Numbered from the stretch's first letter, positions 1 to 8,115 are shown. The stretch: DNA of 64,000 nt from an uncultured Prevotellaceae bacterium (GCA_900318255.1 ONJX01000010.1:1-64000); one strand, 5' to 3'. Notes: a model not told the origin generated them from the letters alone. Numbers and translations are program-made.

Positions 1-74
1 GAATATGTAATTCAGCTCGTTTCTAAATCGTTACCTAATTACCATTCAAAACGAGGTAACGAAATGATTTCTAA

Positions 75-1517
75 AGAGTTATAATTTTCCCCGTAACAAT
101 CATTGGTAAAGATGTGTTTAACAGCTGTTCCAGTTTGACGACCGTAATTTTCCCCAACTCATTGACATCAATAGGAGAAGGTGCTTTCACTTCTTGTAAT
201 GCCATCACTGAGATACAACTGCCTGAGTGTTTTACTGTTATTCCAGACAAGTTGTTCATGAACTGCTTAGGCTTAGAGACAGTACACATTTCATCGCAAG
301 CCACTAAGATTGGCAAACAGTCTTTTGATGGATGTAAAGCACTTGTAAACCTTAATCTTCCTGAAAGTATTGACACCATTGGTGATATCGCTTTCCGCAA
401 CTGCTCTAACCTCATTGTGCTGCCACTTCCTCAGAACTTGACATATCTCGGACAGTCGTCGCTTAGCGGCATCCTCACAATTGATGAGGTAGAGTTTCCC
501 GAAAACGTTGAAGTGCTGCAGCCTTATGTGTTCCAAAACTGCACTAACCTAAAGAAAGTGACTGGATTGGGACGTTTTGAAGATGTGCCTAACTATCTCT
601 TTGCAGGTTGCACCACTTTGGACAGCATTGACTTTGAACCAAAACTCAAGACCATTGGAGCTAACGCATTCAACAAGTGTACCAGTCTTCCTTCGTTTGA
701 TTTTGGTGACAAACTCATTAGCATTGGATCTAGTGCTTTGGCCTATGACACAAACTTTACTGATGTAGTTCTTTCACCTGTTCTCACTTCGCTCGGAACA
801 AGCAATTTCTACTATCACGATTCTGTAATGGTATGGTCCACCATGGAGCAACCACTCAACTTGACAAGCCGTTATGCTCTATGCACCAAAAGTGGTACTG
901 CTTATGCCAATGTCACTGTGCTCAATGGCACAAAAGCTGCCTATGAGGAAGCCAACATATGGAAAGACTGCACTTTGCGCGAACTCGAAATAAATGGCAT
1001 GGATGTCGTTGAGGATGAAGAAACTCATGTGACGGCAAACTCAGCTACTTTGGTTCTCAACCCACAACTCACCTATGCACAAGAGGAGAACGTTCCCGCA
1101 ACATTCCAGAAATACAACTCTAAGCACGCCATGGCGAGCGTAAGCAAGTTTGTCGTTGAGTATTTTGAGACAGATGATAACTCAAAGAAAGGTCGAGAAA
1201 CCTCTACTGTAGATGCCGCAATCGACGAGAACGGTATTCTCACTGCCAACATTGATGGCCTCAAGAGCACTACAGCCTACACCTACCGTGTTAAGGCACT
1301 TGATGAAAATGATAACGTTATTTACACTTCAAGTGACAATTCTTTCACTACCGATGGCGTGACTGCTATCAAGAGCCTTGTAATCGATGATAGTGTAGTT
1401 GATATCCAGTATTACAACACTCTTGGCGTCCAAAATGCTACACCAATGAAGGGTGTCAACATCATTGTTGTGACTTATGATGATGGCTCGGTAAAAACGT
1501 TCAAGCATGTGTTTTAA
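75..1517 (+). CDS. BspA-like leucine-rich repeat protein, 5' truncated
   Basis: The protein is a surface/secreted leucine-rich repeat protein of the BspA (LRR_5) type. About ten repeats of the form 'L..I.FP..L..IG..AF..C' fill the first 260 residues. An Fn3-like segment follows (about 320-420), and then a tail with 'YYNTLGVQNATP', 'GVNIIVVTY' and 'DGSVKTF', similar to the tails of the proteins at 24265 and 33365. The first ATG-like start is a GTG at 114, but LRR-like sequence (FPVTIIGKDVF) stays in frame back to a stop at 72-74. There is no signal peptide, so the N-terminus is missing or lost. Another short frame ends at 84, so an insertion or rearrangement may have cut the gene here. The family call is firm and the start is not. 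Confidence 0.8.
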   Translation, partial: RVIIFPVTIIGKDVFNSCSSLTTVIFPNSLTSIGEGAFTSCNAITEIQLPECFTVIPDKLFMNCLGLETVHISSQATKIGKQSFDGCKALVNLNLPESIDTIGDIAFRNCSNLIVLPLPQNLTYLGQSSLSGILTIDEVEFPENVEVLQPYVFQNCTNLKKVTGLGRFEDVPNYLFAGCTTLDSIDFEPKLKTIGANAFNKCTSLPSFDFGDKLISIGSSALAYDTNFTDVVLSPVLTSLGTSNFYYHDSVMVWSTMEQPLNLTSRYALCTKSGTAYANVTVLNGTKAAYEEANIWKDCTLRELEINGMDVVEDEETHVTANSATLVLNPQLTYAQEENVPATFQKYNSKHAMASVSKFVVEYFETDDNSKKGRETSTVDAAIDENGILTANIDGLKSTTAYTYRVKALDENDNVIYTSSDNSFTTDGVTAIKSLVIDDSVVDIQYYNTLGVQNATPMKGVNIIVVTYDDGSVKTFKHVF

Positions 1518-1567
1518 TCACATTTGAGAAATAACACTGTAGCTCATTTTAACAATATCATTTTATT

Positions 1568-1608
1568 ACCCTGCAACCAACTTTAGTGCTTGATTGCAGG
1601 GTGTTTTT
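1568..1608 (+). terminator. Rho-independent terminator after the LRR gene
   Basis: ACCCTGCAA (1568-1576) pairs with TTGCAGGGT (1594-1602), and a T-run follows. It sits 50 bases after the stop codon of the LRR gene. Confidence 0.8.
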
Positions 1609-1692
1609 GTTACGTGGTGAGCAATGCGACACGAATGAGAAAATACAATTTTGGCAATAATCAAATATGAACTCAAATATAGACCGAAAAGC

Positions 1693-1723
1693 TTTGATAG
1701 TTTGAATAAAAGTAGTAATTTTG
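1693..1723 (+). promoter_or_regulatory. Bacteroidetes-type promoter for the cobalamin leader
   Basis: TTTG at 1693-1696 and TAATTTTG at 1716-1723 are separated by 19 bases, which fits the Bacteroidetes primary sigma consensus. Transcription would start just before the riboswitch. Confidence 0.7.
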
Positions 1724-1734
1724 CAGTCGAAAAT

Positions 1735-1902
1735 TTGGTTTCACCTATGTTTCACATAGCGTGAATTAAAAGGGAATCAGGTGAGAATCCTGAACAGACC
1801 CGCTGCTGTATTTCCCCTTTAAGTTGTCACACACATAGCGTCACTGTCATCATTGATGGGAAGGCCGTGCCGACAATGGGATAAGTCAGAAGACCTGCCA
1901 AG
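1735..1902 (+). ncRNA. Cobalamin riboswitch (copy 1)
   Basis: The aptamer landmarks are visible in order: AGGGAATCAGGTGAGAATCC, then CCCGCTGCTGTA (from about 1800), then GGGAAGGCC at about 1858, and the B12 box AAGTCAGAAGACCTGCC at 1883-1899. It senses adenosylcobalamin or a related cobamide and normally represses downstream expression when ligand is bound. The downstream gene is cobO, which fits. Shortly after the aptamer is the sequence CTCTCGTGGATTAG (about 1922), which recurs after the second riboswitch of this window. Confidence 0.92.
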
Positions 1903-2105
1903 TTGGACATATTGCTTTTGGCTCTCGTGGATTAGAGACAGAACAAGGACCTAACGCGGTATCAATCCCCATTAAATTCTTGCAAGGGGTGTATTGTAGC
2001 GTGATATTTACGCCTGCATCTTCTTTGTTTCCACGTCCAAAGCAATCTTGGATGTGAGATGTGTCATTGTGTTCTGCCACACAGCACATTATATAGTAAC
2101 TAGAC

Positions 2106-2164
2106 TTCAATGGTTGGTCACATCTAAGTTGCACTGCATCTTTGGGTGTGACCTTTCCATTGAA
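2106..2164 (+). promoter_or_regulatory. Long hairpin between riboswitch and cobO start
   Basis: TTCAATGG (2106-2113) pairs with CCATTGAA (2157-2164), and GGTCACA (2116-2122) pairs with TGTGACC (2147-2153). This gives 15 base pairs interrupted by a small TT/TTT internal loop, with a 24-base loop. On the + strand A residues follow, not T, so it is not an intrinsic terminator for cobO. It ends 15 bases before the ATG and could be part of the expression platform by hiding the translation start region. That role is inferred. Confidence 0.55.
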
Positions 2165-2179
2165 AAAAACAAGAGTAAA

Positions 2180-2704
2180 ATGAAAGAAACAGAGAAAGCC
2201 TATGTCAGGATTTACACAGGCAACGGACAAGGAAAAACGACTGCCGCTTTTGGCATCGTGGTGAGAGCATTATGTGCAGGCAAGACGGCCTACATCGGTC
2301 AGTTCATAAAGAATGAGAAATACAATGAAACTGGCATAGTTAATTTCTGTAAGCATGTTGAGATAGAGCAACTAGGATTTGGTTGTTTCCTTGACCGAGA
2401 ACCCGATGAGAATGACAAGGCTGCAGCAAAGGCCGCACTTGACCACTGCCAGACTAAAATTGAATCACAATGCTATGATGTTATCGTGCTTGACGAGCTG
2501 TGTCTGGCCATATATTATGGCTTTGTGACTGTCCAAGAGGTTATTGACGTGCTCAACAAGAGAAATGAATTAACCGAAATTATCATCACAGGACGTTACG
2601 CCCCTCAAGAACTGATTGACTATGCAGACCTTGTGACAGAGATGAAAGAGATTAAGCATTACTATCAGGAAGGCGTACTTTCAAGAAACGGTTTTGACCA
2701 TTAA
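2180..2704 (+). CDS. cobO: Cob(I)yrinic acid a,c-diamide adenosyltransferase
   Basis: CobO/BtuR transfers the 5'-deoxyadenosyl group from ATP to cob(I)alamin or corrinoid precursors in the cytoplasm. The start chosen is the ATG at 2180, because the P-loop GNGQGKTT then falls at residues 14-21 as in the family and the total of 174 residues is normal. A longer frame back to 2048 runs through the hairpin leader and is unlikely to be translated. Other family features are the 'VIVLDELCLA' Walker B-like segment and 'EIIITGRYAP' near the C-terminus. The gene lies about 280 bases behind a cobalamin riboswitch, so it is probably repressed by cobamides. No other cobalamin synthesis gene is nearby, which suggests salvage. 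Confidence 0.93.
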   Translation: MKETEKAYVRIYTGNGQGKTTAAFGIVVRALCAGKTAYIGQFIKNEKYNETGIVNFCKHVEIEQLGFGCFLDREPDENDKAAAKAALDHCQTKIESQCYDVIVLDELCLAIYYGFVTVQEVIDVLNKRNELTEIIITGRYAPQELIDYADLVTEMKEIKHYYQEGVLSRNGFDH

Positions 2705-2744
2705 TTATCATTTTGAGTAAAAAACAAAAAAATGATAAAAAACT

Positions 2745-4249
2745 ATGTTTAAGAGTTTTCTTGGCTTTAATTTGGTTAAGGAGTATCACAGTACTCGCGC
2801 TGATAACAGGTTTCATCCATCAAAAAGAAACCAGATCATCATTAAATCAGCAATCGTGCTTTTGGCCACGTTGCTCTTGTGGAACTTGCCATCAAGCGCA
2901 TTTGGCATTGAAGGGCTTACAATTGTGCAGCAAAGAGTTATTGCCATCTTTGCTTTCGCTACGTTAATGTGGATTTCGGAAATTGTGCCCTCGTGGGCAA
3001 CTTCAGTCTCCATAATAGTAATGATGCTGTTGTTCACCTCCAACAGTGGTATCAACTTCATGGTTGATGAAGAAAAAGTGGGCAAGCTGTTGTCTTACAA
3101 GGATATCATGGCATGTTTCGCCGACCCTGTGATTATGCTATTCATTGGAGGTTTCATTCTCGCCATTGCTGCGACAAAGACAGGTTTGGATGCCCAATTG
3201 GCTCGAATTTCCTTAAACCTTTCGGCCACAATAGCACGGTTACAATAAAGGTCACAATGACGATGTTTTTATGGTTGCTCTGTTTGGCGTTGCTCTCTAT
3301 CTCAAGATAAATAGTCTTTTGACTGAATGGGAACAACTTTTTAAGCAAATACCAACCGATGAACAATAGCACTATTACTAATGGAAACATAAACATCATC
3401 CACTCACCAAATCCCATGCCCATGTTTAGGTCTTCAGGATTATTAAGAAACTTCAAGGCTATAGTGTTAGGAGGTGTGCCTATTGGTGTGCCAATGCCAC
3501 CGAGATTGGCTGCAACAGGGATTGACAGAGTCAAAGCGATGCGCCCTTTACCCTCGGGCGGCAACTGCTTGAATACTGGCGTAAGAAACGTGAGCATCAT
3601 GGCTGCTGTGGCTGTGTTGCTCACAAACATAGAAAAGAATCCCGTAATAAGTATAAATCCAAGCAGCACATTCTCGCTCTTGGTGCTTACCGACTCCATT
3701 ACGGGAATCAATTCTTACACGGTAGCGCTCATTCCGTTTGCAGTATTTACAATTACAGGAGTTATTAATAAGTATGATCTTGAAGAAATCAACTGGAGTG
3801 TTATCTGGATGGTTGCAGGAGGTTTTGCACTTGGCTATGGCCTGAATGCTTCGGGTCTTGCCGAAAATGCCGTAAAAAGCATACCATTCGGCGAGTTCTC
3901 GCCAGTGCTCATATTGTTACTTTCGGGCATTTTATGTTATATTTTGTCCAATTTTATAAACAATTCGGCAACAGCAGCGCTACTTATGCCAATTTTGGCC
4001 GTGGTGTGCTCAGCGATGGGTGACAAACTGGATATAATTGGAGGCATCCCCACTATCCTCATTGGTGTGGCTATCGCGTCGTCAAGTGCCATGGTGCTAC
4101 CAATCAGCACGCCACCCAATGCATTGGCATTCTCCACCAATCTTGTAAATCAGAAAGATATGACCAAAATAGGTTTGATAGTAGGTATCATCAGCATGGC
4201 GGTGGGCTATGGTGTTTTGTATGTTTTGGGCAAATATCATTTAATTTGA
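2745..4249 (+). pseudogene. SLC13/DASS sodium:dicarboxylate-type symporter, split by an internal inversion
   Basis: Three pieces of one transporter lie in a row. The N-terminal piece (+, 2745 to about 3225) has the first membrane segments and ends '..ATKTGLDAQLARISLNLS'. The middle piece, with SNTATAAMM and GGIGTPIGTPPN, the diagnostic ion/substrate-binding loop, is on the - strand. The C-terminal piece (+, 3689-4249) has TDSITGINSY, NFINNSATAAL and LPISTPPNALAF. Together they make a normal-length (about 500 residues) DASS carrier for dicarboxylates or related anions. In the present arrangement the + strand frame stops at 3248, so no full carrier can be made. Reversing 3226-3689 restores the order, but one base is still missing for frame. 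Confidence 0.85.
3226..3689 (-). other. Inverted segment inside the transporter gene
   Basis: The segment of 464 bases is bounded by TCGG (3222-3225) and CCGA (3690-3693), a 4-bp inverted repeat that becomes 5 bp (TCGGT/ACCGA) if one lost T is restored. On the - strand it encodes the transporter middle, reading through MESVSTKSENVLLGF at its start and IVIVTFIVTVLLW at its end. In the restored orientation the joints would read LSVSTKSEN and, after adding one T, LLWTDSITG. The missing base at the left joint points to an imprecise event or a sequence error rather than a clean switch. Confidence 0.8.
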
Positions 4250-4264
4250 CCCAAACTGAATTAG

Positions 4265-4474
4265 GATAAATCATTTTTTACACCATTTATCGTTGTCACT
4301 GGCATTGCATTGCTCGTTTTCTTATTTGCGGTGCAATGCCATGCTGATGATTTTGGCACTTGGGCAAGCGTTACCATTGAAAAGAAGTTCATACACCAAA
4401 TGGTCGGTGGAACTCAGGGAAAGTATCAAATAAATGACAAAGCCAGCAACACCGAACTTTGTCTTAGGCTATGA
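4265..4474 (+). pseudogene. Remnant of a DUF2490-like envelope protein
   Basis: The open frame carries a signal-peptide-like stretch (IVVTGIALLVFLFAVQCHA) followed by DDFGTWASVTIEKKF, the typical start of mature DUF2490 proteins (outer-membrane barrel family). It stops after about 65 codons with no ATG in frame at the front. The RNA-like repeat begins 11 bases after the stop, so the gene was probably truncated by that insertion. The family call rests on a short stretch only. Confidence 0.5.
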
Positions 4475-4484
4475 CATGGGGTCC

Positions 4485-4660
4485 CCCTTTTTTTGAAGTT
4501 CATGACATGTTATGACATAATAAGATATTTTGAGACACATCAAGTGCCTGGAAATCAACAATGGTTATGTCTTATTGTTTTTTGATGTGCAACTTCTCAC
4601 TCCTATCAGGCGCACCACTAAAACAAAGTATTCTGCTGATATTCAGCGGGATACTTTTTT
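4485..4660 (+). ncRNA. Structured repeat element, copy 1 (candidate small RNA)
   Basis: This is the first of three copies (others at 7926 and 13571). It starts CCCCCTTTTTTTGAAGTTC and has stem AATAAGATAT (4519-4528) with ATGTCTTATT (4567-4576), an exposed GTGCCTG (4544-4550) that can pair with CAGGCGCAC (4607-4615), and a 3' terminator hairpin (AAAGTATTCTGCTGA with TCAGCGGGATACTTT, then T6). A GGGGTCCCC mini-hairpin precedes the T-run. The next gene remnant is convergent, so the element looks like a stand-alone transcript rather than a leader. Confidence 0.55.
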
Positions 4661-4757
4661 GTTTGATGTTTCGCGCTCCCCCATTTTCTTTCGTATAGAT
4701 AAAAATGGACAAATTTCGCTTTTGTCTTATATTTTTTGCAAAATAATTAATAATGTG

Positions 4758-4985
4758 CTAAGTACATGACAAAAATTTAAAGATGTCCGATTTGTTCTTG
4801 TAGTAAGTCCTTTGCAGCACGCTCTCAATCTCCATCAGGCCGTACCTGACCACGGACATGGCTCTGCGGCCGTTCTTCAAGATGCGTATCGGCTTGACGC
4901 ATTGGTCGCGGTGGTCGCCCACGAGGTAGGCCCACACGACAGCGATGCACACCACGGCCAGCAGCCGCTCTGGCAGTAGAGGCTC
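4758..4985 (-). pseudogene. IS4-family transposase, C-terminal remnant
   Basis: The - strand frame reads LLAVVCIAVVWAYLVGDH, then KPIRILKNGRRAMS, VVRYGLMEIESVL and the end IFKFLSCT. This is the characteristic C-terminus of DDE transposases of the IS4 group common in Bacteroidales. Only about 75 codons remain and the catalytic domain is absent, so it is inactive. It reads towards the RNA-like repeat copy 1. Confidence 0.7.
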
Positions 4986-5055
4986 GCTTCGCTCGCAGTT
5001 TCTAACTATGCCGCATAGAAACTCCTGAAAACCGAAAGGGATCTATGAGTTTTTT
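4979..5055. repeat. Dispersed repeat with GCTCGCTTCGCTCGC core (copy 1)
   Basis: The stretch GGCTCGCTTCGCTCGC, then ATGCCGCAT-GAAACTC, then AAAACCGAAAGGGATC and TGAGTT recurs in diverged form at 58148-58286 (same order of blocks). It abuts the IS4 remnant. Its nature is unknown; it may be the leftover end of a mobile element. Confidence 0.45.
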
Positions 5056-5139
5056 AGTTTTTATAATTATAATTGAGAAATAATGGCTAAATTTGCAAAT
5101 TGAAATAACTCTATTATTAACTTCATAAACTTATAGTGT

Positions 5140-5823
5140 ATGAAAAAAATCTTACTCATTGTCTCATTGCTGATGGTGGCGTTTGCAGCGCGGGCATTGC
5201 CATTTGTGACAACACCCAGCTCCACCACTCTTCCCATCCACTGGTATCAGCTGATAATTAACGGCAAGTATGTTTATTTTGACCCAAACGCAGACATTTT
5301 CGATCAGATTAAATTGACTCCCACGGCATCAACCGAAGATAATTTCCTTTGGTGCTTTGTACAAGTCTCATCTGACAAGATTGTGATTTATAACAGAGCC
5401 GCCCACGGATATTTTGAGGAGGACCAATTTGTTACTTCTGACATAAACAGTTCATACATTTGCCACGTTGTGGAAAGAGCAGCTGGCGGTTTCTTTATCC
5501 GCTATTATCATACCGGTGATGGTAGGTATTATTATCTTTATGAGTATATTGGTGACGGACATGATTTTTTAAGTTCAGCTTCAGCAGCGTTATCGACTAG
5601 TATCTTTAATGTTAATGAAGTTTTTGTAGAAGGTGATAATATGCCTGTTACCGGCGACGTCAACGGTGACGGCAATGTGACAGCAGCCGATGTGACAGCC
5701 CTCTACAACTGGCTACTCAACAATGACAATAGTGGAATTGTCAATGGCGACCAAAACAGCGATGGAAACATTACTGCAGCCGATGTCACTTTCATCTACA
5801 ATATCTTGCTGGGAAGTAAATAA
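5140..5823 (+). CDS. Secreted protein with C-terminal dockerin-like repeats
   Basis: The 227-residue protein has a clear signal peptide (MKKILLIVSLLMVAFAARA). The middle (about 25-160) is an unrecognised beta-rich region with many Tyr and Phe. The C-terminus carries two dockerin/EF-hand-like repeats, each with D-x-N-x-D-G-x-(I/V)-T-A-A-D-V, starting at about residues 172 and 204. Such repeats bind calcium. In non-cellulosomal Bacteroidales they occur on many secreted proteins and no cohesin is visible here. The two CotH-like proteins at 49153 and 50644 have related tails. A TAAATTTG promoter -7 box lies at 5088-5095 and a strong terminator follows the gene. Confidence 0.8.
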   Translation: MKKILLIVSLLMVAFAARALPFVTTPSSTTLPIHWYQLIINGKYVYFDPNADIFDQIKLTPTASTEDNFLWCFVQVSSDKIVIYNRAAHGYFEEDQFVTSDINSSYICHVVERAAGGFFIRYYHTGDGRYYYLYEYIGDGHDFLSSASAALSTSIFNVNEVFVEGDNMPVTGDVNGDGNVTAADVTALYNWLLNNDNSGIVNGDQNSDGNITAADVTFIYNILLGSK

Positions 5824-5844
5824 TTTTTGTCTTTTGTGCTATAG

Positions 5845-5886
5845 AGCGGTTACCGTACTTTTGCAATACGATAACCGCTTTTTTGT
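5845..5886 (+). terminator. Rho-independent terminator
   Basis: AGCGGTTA (5845-5852) pairs with TAACCGCT (5872-5879), and a T-run follows. Confidence 0.8.
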
Positions 5887-5957
5887 GGCGCCCTCTAAAC
5901 ACTCAACACTAAACTATAAACTTCGCCGAAGGCGCCGAAAGATTTCATACGCGATAA

Positions 5958-5987
5958 TTTGTGATATGAGTTTTATTTGTACCTTTG
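5958..5987 (+). promoter_or_regulatory. Promoter of crcB, giving a nearly leaderless mRNA
   Basis: TTTG at 5958-5961, an 18-base spacer and TACCTTTG at 5980-5987. The ATG of crcB is at 5995, so the predicted transcript would begin within a few bases of the start codon. No fluoride riboswitch is seen. Confidence 0.65.
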
Positions 5988-5994
5988 CATCATC

Positions 5995-6363
5995 ATGGTA
6001 AAAGAGATTCTATACATAGGAGCTGGTGGGTTCATAGGCAGCGTGCTGCGCTATCTGATTTCACTGTTGATGAAGCAAACCGGTGACGGTTTCCCCTGGG
6101 GCACTCTTATAGTCAACCTGCTCGGCTGCCTGTTGATTGGAATCCTCGGAGGGTTTATAATCAGAAATGGGAATATCTCACATAACCTCGCACTGTTCCT
6201 CACAGTTGGTCTGTGTGGAGGCTTCACCACATTCTCTACATTCTCAAAAGAGGCATTGTTGCTTTTGCAGAATGGGTGCTACTTGAGTTTCATTGGATAT
6301 ATCGCCACAAGTGTGATATTAGGTGTCCTTGCCGTGGCTTTAGGATTATGGATTATAAAATAA
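5995..6363 (+). CDS. crcB: Fluoride channel FluC/CrcB
   Basis: This is a small dual-topology membrane protein (122 residues, four helices) that exports fluoride passively as a dimer. Diagnostic motifs are GGFIGSVLRY near the N-terminus, WGTLIVNLLGC (about residues 36-46) and GGFTTFSTFSKE (about 76-87), which carries the conserved Phe/Thr/Ser of the pore and the Na+ site region. The start is ATG 5995; six extra upstream codons would overlap the promoter. The gene is single and is followed 18 bases later by the GNAT gene, probably in the same transcript. Confidence 0.95.
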   Translation: MVKEILYIGAGGFIGSVLRYLISLLMKQTGDGFPWGTLIVNLLGCLLIGILGGFIIRNGNISHNLALFLTVGLCGGFTTFSTFSKEALLLLQNGCYLSFIGYIATSVILGVLAVALGLWIIK

Positions 6364-6381
6364 ATTTGACAAACGACACTT

Positions 6382-6924
6382 ATGGACATTAAACTTGTGC
6401 CTTTGACGGTTGCCGACCGTGAGCAGTTTATATTAGACAATCAGCAAGCATTCAAATATGGTGCCCAAAAAGAGTTTGGAATGCGCGATGACCGCATGGA
6501 AGAGGGCGAAGAGGTTATCTCACGGAAGACTATAGAACGCTGCTTGGATGACAATCAGGCCGAGGCTTACCGAATAATGCATAATGAAGACGTAGTTGGT
6601 GGCATGATTCTTAAAATTGACAGGCAGAACGCAAAGGGCGAACTGGAAATATTGTTTATCAAGCCTGATGCTCACAGCAAGGGGCTTGGCCAGGCTGCTT
6701 GGAAGGCTGTTGAAATCATTCACCCCGAAATCAGTGTGTGGGAAACCATGACACCTTATTTCGAAAAACGCAACATACACTTCTATGTGAACCGACTGGG
6801 TTTCCACATCGTGGAATTCTGGAACAAGTATCAACGAGGCCCTGCAGTGCCCGACGACATTGAAGAAAACTGGAGCGACGAAGATGAAATGTTCCTGTTC
6901 AGGAAGATAATCACAAAGCAATAA
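6382..6924 (+). CDS. GNAT family N-acetyltransferase
   Basis: The 180-residue protein has the GNAT fold. The acceptor region fills the N-terminal half, then comes the beta4 strand GELEILFIKPDAHSKGLG (about 90-107), with a diverged acetyl-CoA loop (HSKGLGQAAW), and the C-terminal 'YFEKRNIHFYVNRLGFHIVEFWN'. The substrate cannot be told from sequence. It starts 18 bases after crcB. The stop codon overlaps the ATG of a 34-codon frame (TAATG), so downstream coupling is possible. Confidence 0.85.
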   Translation: MDIKLVPLTVADREQFILDNQQAFKYGAQKEFGMRDDRMEEGEEVISRKTIERCLDDNQAEAYRIMHNEDVVGGMILKIDRQNAKGELEILFIKPDAHSKGLGQAAWKAVEIIHPEISVWETMTPYFEKRNIHFYVNRLGFHIVEFWNKYQRGPAVPDDIEENWSDEDEMFLFRKIITKQ

Positions 6925-7028
6925 TGTGGTTCTATGTTAAGCATTTGAACATGGTGGCTGATTTTGAAGACATGATAAAGGAAATCCTGAGAAAGGTTGC
7001 TAAAGACCTGCGCAAGAGGGAACTATGA
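6924..7028 (+). CDS. Possible short peptide coupled to the GNAT gene
   Basis: A 34-codon frame begins in the TAATG overlap with the acetyltransferase stop and ends in TGA at 7026. The peptide (MWFYVKHLNMVADFEDMIKE.. ending in a Lys/Arg-rich helix) is predicted to be helical. No family was recognised. It could be a remnant of a longer gene or not translated at all. Confidence 0.25.
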   Translation: MWFYVKHLNMVADFEDMIKEILRKVAKDLRKREL

Positions 7029-7066
7029 AAGAATTCTATATCCTGCCGTAGAGAGTGAGGTGCTGA

Positions 7067-7741
7067 CTATTTGTCCAGGACTCGAACAGGGCGAACACTA
7101 CAGCCCCCGAAGCGATAGAGGAAAGCCCATGAAACCCCACCCTCACCAAAAGTCAATCCACCAGAGGCATCGATGAAGCCGGGAGATTCGCTCGACCAAT
7201 AGAAACCACCCCAGTCAATGTCATCAATCGGCCCGTCCCCACGACAGAGAGCTGCTGGCAAAAACATTGTGGCGCCATTTGGACCCGTAACAGAATAGCC
7301 TTTCACCCCCTTCATTGTCGAAGCCTTCCAATTGCACCTTGTTATCAGTTCTTGAATTTGCGCTTCTGTGGGCATGCGCCACGATGGCCCCCAATTTATG
7401 GTTGCGGCATCATCGTCGGGGTCTAATGCTTTCTTGTTGTCAACAATTCCTAATTCACTGTCAGAGCAATACTTCATCTGTGTATTTTCGGCACCTTTAC
7501 ACCACTTGTAGGTGCTCAAAGAATAGACCTCTTTGGGCGAAGTTTCTCCCCAGGCAAAGTAGTCGCCATAGTCTTCGGGACTGTTTGCGCCCAAATTCAT
7601 TGTTGCCCACAGAGTACCACTTGGCAATCCCAAGTCGATCCATCGGTGGTCGTTGCTGTCACTTCTATTCTCAATCAAGTTAGCCTCAGTGTTCAATGCC
7701 ATCATTGTCACGAGCATAATCAATACCAAATTCTTCATCAT
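7067..7741 (-). CDS. Secreted FISUMP-domain protein
   Basis: This is a Fibrobacter succinogenes major paralogous domain protein of about 224 residues. The signal peptide is MMKNLVLIMLVTMMALNTEA; the start was placed at MM (7741) because the upstream extension is not signal-like. FISUMP landmarks are WIDLGLPSGTLWATMNLGA, DYFAWGE, SWRMPT, GYSVTG, FLPAA, YWSS and the final CSVRPVR. The fold is related to C-type lectin/sulfatase-modifying-like domains, and such proteins are secreted or surface-bound in Bacteroidales with unknown ligands. The gene is alone and faces away from the RNA-like repeat copy 2. Confidence 0.88.
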   Translation of the reverse strand: MMKNLVLIMLVTMMALNTEANLIENRSDSNDHRWIDLGLPSGTLWATMNLGANSPEDYGDYFAWGETSPKEVYSLSTYKWCKGAENTQMKYCSDSELGIVDNKKALDPDDDAATINWGPSWRMPTEAQIQELITRCNWKASTMKGVKGYSVTGPNGATMFLPAALCRGDGPIDDIDWGGFYWSSESPGFIDASGGLTFGEGGVSWAFLYRFGGCSVRPVRVLDK

Positions 7742-7925
7742 CCTTGATTCTATTAAATGGTTAATAACTTTCAACGATATTAAAACGAAAAACTGGCACT
7801 GAATATTACATTGATAAAGAATATTAAAGAGTTGCAAAACTCAGATTTTTAGCCTATGATTCTTGCAATCAGGGCTTCGCTGGCTGTGGGTAGGGTGTGG
7901 CACATTGACTCCTCAATTCTGACAC

Positions 7926-8100
7926 CCCTTTTTTTTGCAGTTCATGACATTTTATGACACAATAAGATATTTTGAGACGCTTCAAGTGCCTGGAAATCAA
8001 TAATGGTTATGTCTTATTGTTTTTTGTTGTGCAACTTCTCACTTTATTAGGCACAATAGAAGAGATAACCAATTGAAAAACAAATTGGTTATCTCTTTTC
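7926..8100 (+). ncRNA. Structured repeat element, copy 2 (candidate small RNA)
   Basis: This is the second copy. Stem ACAATAAGATAT (7959-7970) pairs with ATGTCTTATTGT (8009-8020), and the loop hairpin CGCT-TCA-AGTG is kept by a G-T wobble. The 3' hairpin is quite unlike those of copies 1 and 3: AGAGATAACCAATT (8061-8074) with AATTGGTTATCTCT (8083-8096), then TTTC. A GGGTGT/ACACCC hairpin precedes the T8 run. The terminator could also serve the convergent HTH gene. Confidence 0.55.
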
Positions 8101-8115
8101 TGGTCAACTATCAAA

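Noticed and set aside
1..84. Short frame EYVIQLVSKSLPNYHSKRGNEMISKEL ending at 84
   Set aside because: It is open from the window edge, but only 27 codons are visible and no family is recognisable; it may be the end of an upstream gene or chance.
1886..2230. 114-codon - strand frame across riboswitch 1 and the cobO leader
   Set aside because: It is antisense to clear riboswitch elements, has no recognisable domain and is cysteine-rich at random.
5890..5995. Fluoride riboswitch before crcB
   Set aside because: The promoter leaves only a few bases before the ATG, so there is no room for an aptamer.
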